NCBI GenBank assembly: GCA_964369405.1
Contig: CAYJGB010000002.1
Location: 92,592-156,591 of the forward strand
Direction of reading: 5' to 3'
DNA: 64,000 nucleotides
Source of the DNA: CAYJFG01 sp964369405
GTDB taxonomy: Bacteria > Bacillota > Clostridia > Oscillospirales > Acutalibacteraceae
In this document: piece by piece, positions 26,146-34,652 of the stretch
Numbering within the stretch: position 1 is the first letter of the stretch
Layout of the letters: every line of letters starts with the position of its first letter
Translations under genes and position numbers: made by a program
The notes under the pieces: generated by a model
What the model was told of the DNA's origin: nothing
The model's database searches: none
Seen by the model: the letters and a program-made list of their open reading frames with translations, nothing else

Positions 26146-27273
26146 ATGAACAAAAAATTATTAGGAGTAGGTGTACTATTAAGCACATTATTACTTACAG
26201 CGTGTACTACAAGCGACACAGAACCAACACAAGGTCAAACTAGCAATGATAACGACAAAAAATATGATATTGTTGCAACATCTTTTCACGAGTACGACTG
26301 GGTAAAGAATGTTATTGGCTTAGACAGTAACTTTAATGTAACACTACTAATGGATACTGGTGTTGATATGCACAGTTATGAACCTAGTGTAGAAGACATA
26401 ACAACAATTAAAAATGCTGATTTATTTATCTACAACGGTGGAGTATCTCAAAATTGGGTAGCTGAAGTAATAGAAACGCCAGAAAATGAAAACTTTGAAT
26501 CAATCAATGTAATGGAAGTTTTAGGCGACAATGTAAAAGATGAAGTTGCTGTAGAAGGTATGCAAAGTGAAGATTCCCACGACCACGATGACGACACTGA
26601 CGACCATGACCACGATGACGATACAACTGACACTGACGACCATGACCACGATGACGACACAACTGACACTGACGACCATGACCACGATGACGACACAGCA
26701 GATACCGACGACCACGACGAAACAGAACACGCAGCCCACGAAGATGAACACGTATGGCTTTCTTTAGAAAATGCACTTGTTGCTGTAAACGAGATAAACG
26801 ATGAAGTCTCAGAAATAGATAGTGAAAATGCTGACACTTACAATAAAAATACAGATAAATATATTGACAAACTAGAAGAGCTAGATGAAAATTACGAAAA
26901 CGCAGTAGAGAATGCAAATCGTGATACAGTTATATTTGCTGACAGATTTCCATTCTTATATATGATGCAAGATTATGATATTAATTATTATGCAGCTTTC
27001 CAAGGTTGCTCAGCAGAAACAGAAGCATCTTTTGAAACAATAACATTCCTTACTGAAAAAGTAGATGAATTAGATATAAATAAACTTCTTATAATTGACA
27101 ACGGTTTCAAAGAGCTTGCAACTACAATTAATAACAGTAGTGAAGATAAAGATTGCGAAACATTAGTTTTAAATTCAATGCAATCTGTATCAAAATCTAA
27201 TATAGATGACGGAATATCTTATCACGATATAATGAGTAATAATCTTCATGTTTTAAAATCAGCTTTAGAATAA
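26146..27273 (+). CDS. znuA: Zinc ABC transporter substrate-binding lipoprotein
   Basis: This is the extracellular zinc-binding protein of a ZnuABC-type importer. Start is ATG at 26146 (MNKKLLGVGVLL), seven bases after AAGGAG; an in-frame ATG at 26113 overlaps the regulator gene and lacks a ribosome site. The lipobox LLTAC marks a lipid-anchored cysteine near residue 20. TSFHEYDWVKNVIG and MDTGVDMHSYEPSVED carry the first metal-ligand His residues, and a His/Asp-rich loop at about 143-205 is typical of zinc-specific members. EHVWLSLENAL and ADRFPFLYMMQDYDINYYAAF follow. Length of 375 residues is longer than usual because of the loop. Confidence 0.92.
   Translation: MNKKLLGVGVLLSTLLLTACTTSDTEPTQGQTSNDNDKKYDIVATSFHEYDWVKNVIGLDSNFNVTLLMDTGVDMHSYEPSVEDITTIKNADLFIYNGGVSQNWVAEVIETPENENFESINVMEVLGDNVKDEVAVEGMQSEDSHDHDDDTDDHDHDDDTTDTDDHDHDDDTTDTDDHDHDDDTADTDDHDETEHAAHEDEHVWLSLENALVAVNEINDEVSEIDSENADTYNKNTDKYIDKLEELDENYENAVENANRDTVIFADRFPFLYMMQDYDINYYAAFQGCSAETEASFETITFLTEKVDELDINKLLIIDNGFKELATTINNSSEDKDCETLVLNSMQSVSKSNIDDGISYHDIMSNNLHVLKSALE
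26599..26706 (+). repeat. Three tandem 36-base repeats coding for the His/Asp loop of ZnuA
   Basis: Three in-frame units of 36 bases encode DDHDHDDDTTDT with only small changes (the third has DDTADT). A partial unit precedes them and a degenerate one follows. Near-identical DNA suggests recent expansion by slippage, so loop length may vary between strains. Confidence 0.88.
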
Positions 27274-27283
27274 TAGGTGAAAA

Positions 27284-27955
27284 ATGGATATTATATGCAA
27301 AAACCTTGCAGTAGGTTATAATAATACACCTCTGCACAAAGGTATAAATTTTACAATCAAAACAGGCTCTTATGTTTGTATTGTTGGTGAAAACGGTGCC
27401 GGTAAAAGCACTCTAATAAAAACAATTTTAGGTTTAATCCCTCCTATTGATGGTGCTATATCAATGGGAGAAGGGTTAAACCCTTTAGACATTGGATATT
27501 TACCTCAACAAACACAGGTGCAAAAAGATTTTCCTGCATCAGTTTATGAAGTTGTTCTCTCTGGTTGTTTAAACAAGGTAGGATTTAGACCATTTTATAA
27601 TAAGTCTGAAAAAAAACTTGCTAAACAAATGCTTGAAAAACTAGGTATATCTAACTTATGTAAAAAAAGTTATTGTGAGTTATCTGGTGGCCAACAACAA
27701 CGTGTACTTTTAGCTCGTGCACTTTGTGCTACTAATAAAGCGTTGTTGTTAGATGAACCGACTGCCGGTTTAGATATTGCAACTACTAAGGAATTTTACA
27801 AGTTAATTAAAAATTTAAACAACGAGGGAATTACAATTATTATGATTACTCATAATCTAAATGAAGCTATTAACGATGCTGATAATGTTATTTGCTTAAA
27901 CAACTGTGGTGTAAATTGTATGACAGTAGATGCTTATAAGGAGGGAGTTAAGTAA
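27284..27955 (+). CDS. znuC: Zinc ABC transporter ATP-binding protein
   Basis: The cytoplasmic ATPase of the importer has Walker A in VGENGAGKSTLIKTILG, the Q-loop in LPQQTQVQKDFP, the ABC signature in CELSGGQQQRVLLARAL, Walker B in ALLLDEPTAGLD and the switch His in MITHNLNEA. Length is 223 residues. It begins ten bases after znuA and its stop overlaps the start of znuB by one base, so the importer subunits are coupled. Confidence 0.94.
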   Translation: MDIICKNLAVGYNNTPLHKGINFTIKTGSYVCIVGENGAGKSTLIKTILGLIPPIDGAISMGEGLNPLDIGYLPQQTQVQKDFPASVYEVVLSGCLNKVGFRPFYNKSEKKLAKQMLEKLGISNLCKKSYCELSGGQQQRVLLARALCATNKALLLDEPTAGLDIATTKEFYKLIKNLNNEGITIIMITHNLNEAINDADNVICLNNCGVNCMTVDAYKEGVK

Positions 27956-28797
27956 TGCTTTCCACTTTATTAGATTTTTTAAGTTATGATTTTGTTATTT
28001 ATGCTTTTATCGTTGGGATTTTAATAGCTTTTTGTTCTTCCCTACTAGGTGCTACTCTAGTTTTAAAACGTTTTTCGTACATAGGAGATGGGCTGTCTCA
28101 TATAGCTTTTGGTGCAATTGCTATCGCCTCTATCTTAGATATAACAAACCATGATTTACTCGTGTTTCCTATTACTGCTATAAGTGCTATTTTGCTTCTT
28201 AGAATTGGAAAGAATGCTAAAATCAATGGTGATGCTGCTATTGCAATGATGTCTGTAGGCTCACTTGCTTTAGGTTACTTATTTATGAATGTTTTTTCTG
28301 TTTCTTCTAATCTAGCCGGTGATGTTTGCACTACTTTATTTGGTTCAACATCAATACTTACTTTAACAACAACTGATGTTATAATTAGTTTAATCTTATC
28401 TATACTAGTAGTGGTTATATTTGTACTGTTTTATAATAAGATTTTCTCTGTAACTTTTGACGAAACTTTTGCTCGTGCAACTGGTATCAACGCTAATTTA
28501 TATAATTTAATCATCGCAATTACTATAGCTGCTGTAATAGTTGTTGCTATGAATTTAGTGGGTTCTCTACTAATTAGTGCTTTAGTTGTATTCCCTGCCT
28601 TATCTTCTATGCGTATATTTAAAAACTTTAAATCTGTTATTATTTCATCTTCTATAATTTCAGTATTATGTGCATTATTCGGTATAGTTGTTTCTATATT
28701 ATATGGCACTCCTGTTGGTAGTACAATTGTTGCTTTTAATATAGGTGTATTTTTACTATTCACATTAATTTCATTTATCTCAAGAAAGAAGGCTTAA
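27955..28797 (+). CDS. znuB: Zinc ABC transporter permease
   Basis: This is an ABC-3 family permease (280 residues) with about eight hydrophobic segments. GATLVLKRFSYIGDGLSHIAFG near the N-terminus is the conserved block of manganese/zinc permeases, and FDETFARATGINANLYN is the ATPase-contact loop. It is coupled to znuC. Codons are mainly T-ending here, unlike the A-ending codons of znuA in the same operon. Confidence 0.93.
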   Translation: MLSTLLDFLSYDFVIYAFIVGILIAFCSSLLGATLVLKRFSYIGDGLSHIAFGAIAIASILDITNHDLLVFPITAISAILLLRIGKNAKINGDAAIAMMSVGSLALGYLFMNVFSVSSNLAGDVCTTLFGSTSILTLTTTDVIISLILSILVVVIFVLFYNKIFSVTFDETFARATGINANLYNLIIAITIAAVIVVAMNLVGSLLISALVVFPALSSMRIFKNFKSVIISSSIISVLCALFGIVVSILYGTPVGSTIVAFNIGVFLLFTLISFISRKKA

Positions 28798-28800
28798 CTT

Positions 28801-29301
28801 ATGATTAAAACTAAACTTCTAGTAACATTATCAATACTTTTGATTATGCTAACTGGTTGTGTAGATTCTGAAAATATTAATATTGATGAAGTTTCCACAT
28901 CACCAACAACTGGGAAAAGTGATTTTATCTTAGACGCAGATACAACTCCGCCAGCTAACAGTAGCACTTCAAACGTTGACTACGATTTTACAAGTTCAAG
29001 TTCAACTATGATTTTTGCTCAAGTTTATGAACTTACAAGTAATCCTACTGATTATGTTGATAAAACATTTAAGATATCAGGAACATACCAAAGTCAATAT
29101 GTTGAGAGTTTATCTACTGATATTATGATGCTTAGTGTAAATGATGAGGGTGGTTGCTGTACACAATCTATAGAACTTCTATTCAAAGATGATGTGAAAA
29201 TCCCAGAAAACTCAGAAAAGATAACAGTTGAGGGTACTTATATAGAAAAAACTGTAGCAGATTACCCTCATTATTATTTAGAGGTTTATTCGCTTTCATA
29301 A
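28801..29301 (+). CDS. Lipoprotein of the zinc operon, unknown function
   Basis: The 166-residue protein has a signal peptide with lipobox MLTGC (cysteine at about residue 20), a Ser/Thr-rich linker to about residue 70, and a compact C-terminal domain of about 95 residues. That domain looks beta-rich (TFKISGTYQSQYV, ITVEGTYIEKT) like an OB fold and contains an adjacent cysteine pair in DEGGCCTQSIELLF. It starts three bases after znuB. The cysteine pair and the operon suggest metal binding or delivery on the cell surface, but this is inference. I do not recognise a named family. Confidence 0.8.
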   Translation: MIKTKLLVTLSILLIMLTGCVDSENINIDEVSTSPTTGKSDFILDADTTPPANSSTSNVDYDFTSSSSTMIFAQVYELTSNPTDYVDKTFKISGTYQSQYVESLSTDIMMLSVNDEGGCCTQSIELLFKDDVKIPENSEKITVEGTYIEKTVADYPHYYLEVYSLS

Positions 29302-29326
29302 ATAAATTATAAAGGAATGTAAATTT

Positions 29327-29677
29327 ATGTTATTCATATATTATCCTAAATGCTCCACTTGTCAAAAAGCAAAAAAATGGTTAGATGATAACAATATTAC
29401 TTATGAGCAAAGACATATAAAAGAAGAAAATCCAACTTTTGAGGAATTAAAAGAATGGTATATAAAAAGTAATTTTCCATTAAAAAAATTCTTTAATACT
29501 AGTGGATTAATTTATAAGTCTATGAAATTAAAAGACAAACTACCTACTATGAGCGAAGACGAGCAATTAAGGCTACTTTCTACAGATGGTATGCTTGTCA
29601 AACGACCTTTAATAATCGCACAAGAATATATCCTTATTGGATTTAAAGAAGCAGAATGGGAAAAATGTTTAAAATAA
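29327..29677 (+). CDS. ArsC/Spx/MgsR-family thioredoxin-fold protein
   Basis: The 116-residue protein has the CxxC active site near the N-terminus (YYPKCSTCQKAKKWLDDN), HIKEENPTFEELKEWY and the KRPLIIAQEYILIGFKEAEW tail, the pattern of the ArsC-like family. It is close to the Spx/MgsR and YffB types rather than true arsenate reductases, which need a downstream partner. It follows the zinc lipoprotein by 25 bases and may be the last gene of the operon, linking it to thiol or metal stress. The exact role is open. Confidence 0.82.
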   Translation: MLFIYYPKCSTCQKAKKWLDDNNITYEQRHIKEENPTFEELKEWYIKSNFPLKKFFNTSGLIYKSMKLKDKLPTMSEDEQLRLLSTDGMLVKRPLIIAQEYILIGFKEAEWEKCLK

Positions 29678-29695
29678 AAGTTTTTCAAATATTTA

Positions 29696-29790
29696 ATCGT
29701 GACAACACAAACGCTTTGTCCACTTTTTCAAAAGTGATGGAGTTTCAGGTGAAACCTCAATGTCTTGTCGACAAGGTAAACCTTGTCGAC
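29696..29790 (-). repeat. Dispersed hairpin repeat, copy C (inverted)
   Basis: Read on the minus strand, this copy has a GC-rich hairpin, then the core (29729-29766) starting AAGACATTGAGG, and then the tail GTTGTCACGATT that copy B also carries. The leading hairpin has a different sequence from copies A and B. Like them it lies between convergent genes. Confidence 0.72.
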
Positions 29791-29798
29791 GTTTTTTT
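29767..29798 (+). terminator. Intrinsic terminator of the zinc operon
   Basis: GTCGACAAGG and CCTTGTCGAC form a perfect 10-bp stem with a four-base loop, followed by seven T residues. Confidence 0.9.
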
Positions 29799-29805
29799 GA
29801 AGAAA

Positions 29806-29838
29806 AACGGGAAGATTTAAAATCTTCCCGTTAATTTT
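29806..29838 (-). terminator. Bidirectional terminator between the zinc operon and the DegT gene
   Basis: AACGGGAAGATTT and AAATCTTCCCGTT form a long stem separated by one base (a small loop in practice). T-rich runs follow on both strands. It is best placed to end the minus-strand aminotransferase message. Confidence 0.82.
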
Positions 29839-29852
29839 TTCTATTTTAAAAA

Positions 29853-31052
29853 TTATATTTCACTTTTAACTGCATCAATTACATACTTTACATCTTCTTC
29901 ACTTAACAAGGTATGTAGTGGTAGTGACACTTCTTGTGAATACTGTTTAAACGCATTAGGATATTCATCTATATTAAACCCTAAGTTCTTATACGCTGTA
30001 AGCATTGGTAGTGGTTTATAATGCACATTTGCAACTATTCCTTTTTCTGCTAATCTCTTTATAAACTCATTTCTGTCATCTTGATTATATTGAGGAATTT
30101 TAAGCATATATAAATGATAACTAGTTGTAAAATCTTCTCCAAAATGTCTTAAAGGGTCTAGTCCCATTTGTAAAAATGCATCATCATACATCTTAACTAC
30201 TTGTTTTCTTTTTTCTAGTAAACTGTCATATCTCTCAAGCTGTTTTATGCCAATTGCTGCGTGTATATCTGTCATATTGCATTTGTAAGCTGGATATATT
30301 ATATCATATTCCCACAATCCTGGCTGATTTTTAGCAAATGCATCTTTAGTTTGTCCATGTAAAGACATTGCTTTAAACATCTTAGACAACTCTTCGTTGT
30401 CAATTCCGTTTTTATCTTTCCATGTGATTGCTCCACCCTCACCAGTTGTTAAGTTCTTAACAGCATGAAATGAAAAAGCTGTAAAGTCTGCAACTAAGCC
30501 AGATTTCTTGCCTTTTTGTGTTGCTCCAAACGCATGAGCCGAGTCAGCTAATACTATCGGTCTTTTAAAGACTTTTTGTAGCTCGTTACTTTCATCAATT
30601 GAAAATAAATCCTTTTTATTCTCTACTATTTTAAATATAGCATCATAATCACACATTTTACCAGCAATATCAACTGGTATAACTACTTTTGTTTTTGGTG
30701 TGATAGCTTTTTCTAATTCGCAAGGATTCATTAAAAACGAATTTTCTAATGTATCTACAAGAACTATTTTTGCTCCTAAATGATACGCTACTGATGCTGA
30801 TGCTGTATATGTGTACGCAGTTGTTATAACTTCGTCACCAGATTTTACACCATACAGCTTTAACATTAGTTCCATAGCCCATGTACAAGAACTAAAAGCA
30901 ACCACATTTTTATTATTTAAATATTCACCTAATTTTTGCTCAAATCGTCGAGTTCTCTCACCTGTTGTTATCCAACCAGATTTTAACGCATCTATAACTT
31001 CATTAATTTCTAAATCTGTAATATCTGGTGGAGAAAATGGAATAACCTTCAT
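29853..31052 (-). CDS. DegT/DnrJ/EryC1/StrS-family aminotransferase
   Basis: Enzymes of this family use PLP to aminate keto-sugars for surface polysaccharides. The 399-residue protein shows PFSPPDITDLEINEV, SGWITTGERTRRFE, ADSAHAFGAT, and the PLP-lysine block FSFHAVKNLTTGEGGAITW, and ends with the DegT-type HYKPLPMLTAY. Start is ATG at 31050-31052 behind AGGAG; an in-frame ATG at 31115 has no ribosome site. No other sugar-nucleotide genes are adjacent, so it may act on its own pathway elsewhere. The substrate is not predictable. Confidence 0.88.
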   Translation of the reverse strand: MKVIPFSPPDITDLEINEVIDALKSGWITTGERTRRFEQKLGEYLNNKNVVAFSSCTWAMELMLKLYGVKSGDEVITTAYTYTASASVAYHLGAKIVLVDTLENSFLMNPCELEKAITPKTKVVIPVDIAGKMCDYDAIFKIVENKKDLFSIDESNELQKVFKRPIVLADSAHAFGATQKGKKSGLVADFTAFSFHAVKNLTTGEGGAITWKDKNGIDNEELSKMFKAMSLHGQTKDAFAKNQPGLWEYDIIYPAYKCNMTDIHAAIGIKQLERYDSLLEKRKQVVKMYDDAFLQMGLDPLRHFGEDFTTSYHLYMLKIPQYNQDDRNEFIKRLAEKGIVANVHYKPLPMLTAYKNLGFNIDEYPNAFKQYSQEVSLPLHTLLSEEDVKYVIDAVKSEI

Positions 31053-31405
31053 AATCACTTCTCCTAATATAATAAAAAGTCTAATTTTAACACTAATAAT
31101 AGTACTGAATTTCATTTTCTTGTTAATTATTTTAACACATTAAGCAATAAAAGTCAATTTATATAGAATTAATTTACATATTAAGTATGCATTCTGAAAT
31201 TGTACACTTTCTTCGTTAAAATACAATTTTAGAGTTTTCTTTACTGAAATTTTTATTTAGGTTAAATATTTGAGATTATGTATGAAATTTTTATTATATT
31301 TTGTAGTTATTTTATTCCATTTTTTATTGTTTGTATTTTTATTTTACCCTTTTAATTCATATGTTTCACACATTAAAATTTCTTTTTTATGCTTCAAAAT
31401 TATTA
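31053..31405 (-). other. Intergenic region upstream of the DegT gene
   Basis: These 353 bases are very AT-rich. They hold the DegT promoter at 31129-31157 and, beyond about 31,180, nothing I can name. No clear terminator for the ABC cluster ending at 31406 is visible. Confidence 0.6.
31129..31157 (-). promoter_or_regulatory. Sigma-A promoter of the DegT gene
   Basis: On the minus strand TTGACT and TAAAAT are separated by 17 bases, with a leader of about 70 bases. Confidence 0.72.
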
Positions 31406-32596
31406 TTAATATAACAATCTAAATAAGTTAAACTTCTTTGTTTTTCTAAGTTCTAAATAACAAGATAAACATATCATTAATAATACAAAGACAAAAATAG
31501 CTATATATATAAGTGGGTTAAAGCTGATTGCAACTAGCAATGGTGTATACTGAAAGTTTGAAAAAATAATCGGATTGATAACAATTATAGATAAACAAAT
31601 AGTAATAATTATACTAACAAGTAACGAAAGCAACAATATTACACCATACTCAAAAGATAAAATTTTAAACAACTGTTTATTATTGTATCCAAACGATTTT
31701 AGTAACGCTATTTCTGGTATTTTAGCTTTAATAAAGCTACTAATAAATACTTTTACTGAAATCATAGTAATAATTAATATGAATAATGATAACAATAACG
31801 CTATTTGAATAAATTGTATATTTTGTAGTAAAGTTGGGTCAATGTCCATTATTTGGTAAGCTATTATTTGTGCTGAAATAGCCTCGATTGAATTTATAAC
31901 ATCTTCTGTATTTTTGTAATTATCAACTTCAAACACATAATATTCTTCAGATGAATCAACTGACTTTAAGTTCAGCGATTCATTATATGATATATAAGCA
32001 GAATTTTCTTGATATAGTAAATCGTTTGATGAATATATGCCAACTACTTCCGCCTTATATATAGAACCATCATTCAATTTAAAATCCATTGTTTTTCCAA
32101 CAAAACTTTCTGTATCTTGCTTAATTTTGCCATTTCCACCAACTTTTTGAGTAAAAATTTTCTCTGGTAAAACTACTGCATTTTTTTCATCTGGTAAAAC
32201 ATTTCTACCTTTTTTTATTATTAAGTCATTTTCTTTATACAGAGATTGTAATCTTATATCTCCAATCTCGTCTTCAATTTCTATTGTAGAAAATTGTATA
32301 TCACCTGATAAATAAACATCAGTTACATGAGGTGTTTTTTCTATTTCTGAAATAAATTCATCTTTATCAACTTGAGAAATATTATACACTTCATCATCAA
32401 ACATAATTGCACCTGAACGATTAATAATATTGTTATAAATGTTGTTCTCTATAGCGTTTTGCATCGGTAATGAGAAACCAATCAATAGGCAAGATAACGT
32501 CAGACTAATTATTAAAAAGGACATTAATATTATTGTCTTTATTTTATTCTTTTTAACTGATGTTCGTATTATTATCCATAATCTATCTATTTTCAT
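31406..32596 (-). CDS. FtsX/MacB-type ABC transporter permease
   Basis: The 396-residue protein has one N-terminal membrane helix (about 19-43), an extracellular domain of about 210 residues, and three C-terminal helices with the FtsX signature region KIPEIALLKSFGYNNKQLFKILSFEYG. This is the MacB/FtsX topology, used for extracytoplasmic substrates and mechanotransmission. It lies one base downstream of the ATPase gene and differs clearly in sequence from the two duplicated permeases of the cluster, so the complex could be a heterodimer. Confidence 0.88.
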   Translation of the reverse strand: MKIDRLWIIIRTSVKKNKIKTIILMSFLIISLTLSCLLIGFSLPMQNAIENNIYNNIINRSGAIMFDDEVYNISQVDKDEFISEIEKTPHVTDVYLSGDIQFSTIEIEDEIGDIRLQSLYKENDLIIKKGRNVLPDEKNAVVLPEKIFTQKVGGNGKIKQDTESFVGKTMDFKLNDGSIYKAEVVGIYSSNDLLYQENSAYISYNESLNLKSVDSSEEYYVFEVDNYKNTEDVINSIEAISAQIIAYQIMDIDPTLLQNIQFIQIALLLSLFILIITMISVKVFISSFIKAKIPEIALLKSFGYNNKQLFKILSFEYGVILLLSLLVSIIITICLSIIVINPIIFSNFQYTPLLVAISFNPLIYIAIFVFVLLMICLSCYLELRKTKKFNLFRLLY

Positions 32597-32597
32597 T

Positions 32598-33272
32598 TTA
32601 ATTCTCCGCCATTACTCCATCTTTCATTATATACAATGTATCGGCATACTCTTTTGCTAAATCATTATGACTTACAACAAGTACACCTTTTCCTCTTTTA
32701 GTTAATTCTTTTAACACTTCAAATATAGCTTTTTCATTTTCGCTATCTAAATTACCAGTAGGTTCATCTGCTAATATAAAATCCGGGTCATTTGCAAGCG
32801 CTCTAGCAATTGCAACTCTTTGTTGCTCTCCTCCAGATAGTTCTGAAGAATAATGTTCTATTCGTTCTTCTAAACCCACTAGTTTTAACAACTCTTTTGC
32901 TCTTTTTTCTATTTCAGCTTTACTCTTAAATTCTTTATTTATAAGCATAGGTAACATAACATTTTCATACGCTTTCATATAAGGATTTAGGTGGAATGCT
33001 TGAAACACAAACCCTAAATTTGACATTCTTATTTTAGGCAGCTCGTTTTTTGTCACTTGTGCAACATCTTTACCATTTATTAATACTATCCCACTTGTTG
33101 GCAAATCTAACAGCCCCGAAATTTGCAAAAATGTACTCTTGCCTGAGCCTGATTGTCCCATTACCACTTTAAATTCACCTTGCTCAATTTTAAAGCTAAC
33201 ATTATCCATAGCTTTTACTTTTTCATTATAAATTTTAGAAACACCTTTTAATTCTATACACTTACTTGTCAT
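32598..33272 (-). CDS. MacB/LolD-type ABC transporter ATPase
   Basis: The 224-residue ATPase has Walker A in MGQSGSGKSTFLQI, the Q-loop near LGFVFQAFHLNPYM, the signature SELSGGEQQRVAIARALA, Walker B FILADEPTGNLDSEN and the switch His in VVSHNDLAKEYA. The sequence is typical of MacB/LolD ATPases that power FtsX-type permeases. It lies between one copy of the duplicated permease and the third permease, with gaps of one to three bases, so the group is a single operon. Confidence 0.94.
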   Translation of the reverse strand: MTSKCIELKGVSKIYNEKVKAMDNVSFKIEQGEFKVVMGQSGSGKSTFLQISGLLDLPTSGIVLINGKDVAQVTKNELPKIRMSNLGFVFQAFHLNPYMKAYENVMLPMLINKEFKSKAEIEKRAKELLKLVGLEERIEHYSSELSGGEQQRVAIARALANDPDFILADEPTGNLDSENEKAIFEVLKELTKRGKGVLVVSHNDLAKEYADTLYIMKDGVMAEN

Positions 33273-33275
33273 TTT

Positions 33276-34610
33276 TTATCCTCCCATAGCTTCTTTAGGT
33301 TCAATTTTATTTAATTTTTTCATCATTATAAGTACGCATATAAGTGGTATTATTATTGCAAATGCTAGTGCAAATATTGTTACACCAATTAATTGCTCTG
33401 GTTGTATAATTAAGTATCTGCCACCAAACTCTCCATTTGAATTTAAATAATTAAATATTATAATTAAAACAATTGATATTGTTTCTCCTATTACAAAGCC
33501 TTTTATTGCTACTTTAAATTGCTCAAAATACATACTTATTCCTATATTTCTATTTGTATATCCAATTGCTTTATATAAACCTATTTCTTTTTTTCTACTT
33601 AGCAAATTATTACTTACAGATAAAAATATATTAACAATTCCCAATATAGACACTGTTAACATAAGCACTAAACTTATTGATGTAAATATTGTAAGTCTTA
33701 TTCCAGCGTAAGTGGCATATCTTGGGTATGTTATATCTACACCCATAGCCTGTACTTCTTGCACTACAGCATCAACATTATCTAAACTATCTACTGTAAG
33801 TATATAACCATATAATTCGCTAGATTTATCGTAAGAAAGGTCACTTAACATTTCATCGTCTGGCGATAAAGTCGAAAGTGCGTCCTTTTCTATTTGTAAT
33901 GCTGTATCATTCGTAATTCTAAGGTTGACAGGTTCTCCATATGTATTTGCATTTAAGGCATATACTCCTACTACTTTAAATACTACTTCAACTTCAGGCA
34001 CCGCTACTGGATATACACCATCATCCTTAACTACTATACTACGAAAAAAATTATTACAATTCATTGTAATTGTGCTACCAATAAAATCTTCTCCATTTAA
34101 AAAGATATTATTATCCCAATCTTCGCTATTTAAAGAAAAATAATTTGGTACTAAACAACTGTATACTGGGCTTTCCTCTAGTGTTTTTCCTGCTATTATT
34201 GGTACTTTTTGGTCTGGGTATGCTTGGTCAACCTGTAATTCCGAAATTTCTTTACCTTCTTCTGGTTTATAACTAGTGCCGTCAGCATATATTATACTTT
34301 CAACTTCTCCTCCACCATCTACACCTGTTTCTTTATATAGTGCTGTAACGTGTGGTACATTTTCTATATCTTCTAGTACATCTTCTGTAAGAGACGTATT
34401 ATATAAACCGTCTATATTTGGATATATATCACAGCTAGTAAATTCTGGGGTTTCCATTTGAGTTGTTACATAGTCACCAAATGTAGATAAATATACACCA
34501 CTAACTACTAAGAGAAATGTTGCCAATGTAACAAGTATGCATACAGTTATATTTTTAGAATTTCTTTTTTTATTTGATTTAGTTATTATGTTGTAATATT
34601 TAAGTTTCAT
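33276..34610 (-). CDS. FtsX-type permease, duplicated copy 1
   Basis: The 444-residue permease has an N-terminal membrane helix (about 22-46), a 250-residue extracellular domain (about 50-295), and three C-terminal helices with NLLSRKKEIGLYKAIGYTNRNIGISMYFEQFK. The start I use is ATG at 34608-34610, with AAAGG upstream; an in-frame GTG at 34622 is possible. The protein is the same as its upstream neighbour except at the very end (KEAMGG here, KDAMGE there). It lies three bases from the ATPase gene. Confidence 0.9.
   Translation of the reverse strand: MKLKYYNIITKSNKKRNSKNITVCILVTLATFLLVVSGVYLSTFGDYVTTQMETPEFTSCDIYPNIDGLYNTSLTEDVLEDIENVPHVTALYKETGVDGGGEVESIIYADGTSYKPEEGKEISELQVDQAYPDQKVPIIAGKTLEESPVYSCLVPNYFSLNSEDWDNNIFLNGEDFIGSTITMNCNNFFRSIVVKDDGVYPVAVPEVEVVFKVVGVYALNANTYGEPVNLRITNDTALQIEKDALSTLSPDDEMLSDLSYDKSSELYGYILTVDSLDNVDAVVQEVQAMGVDITYPRYATYAGIRLTIFTSISLVLMLTVSILGIVNIFLSVSNNLLSRKKEIGLYKAIGYTNRNIGISMYFEQFKVAIKGFVIGETISIVLIIIFNYLNSNGEFGGRYLIIQPEQLIGVTIFALAFAIIIPLICVLIMMKKLNKIEPKEAMGG
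33281..34610. repeat. Tandem duplication, unit 1 (paired with 34658-35987)
   Basis: This block recurs 1,377 bases further on at 34658-35987. By eye the inner part of about 1.3 kb is identical; I found differences only within roughly the first and last 20 bases, two of them silent and two changing the C-terminus. Confidence 0.88.
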
Positions 34611-34652
34611 TTTATTTATCACCTTTTACTAAAATCAAATTTTTAATTTTTT

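Noticed and set aside
26599..26706. Tandem repeat as a CRISPR array
   Set aside because: Units are adjacent without spacers and in frame with znuA.
26448..26917. Long open frames on the minus strand across the His/Asp repeat
   Set aside because: They are a by-product of the repetitive GAC/CAT codons of znuA and code only low-complexity Ser/Trp/Val strings.
29327..29677. Arsenate reductase
   Set aside because: There are no other ars genes and the sequence fits the Spx/MgsR-like group as well; naming it ArsC would overstate the evidence.
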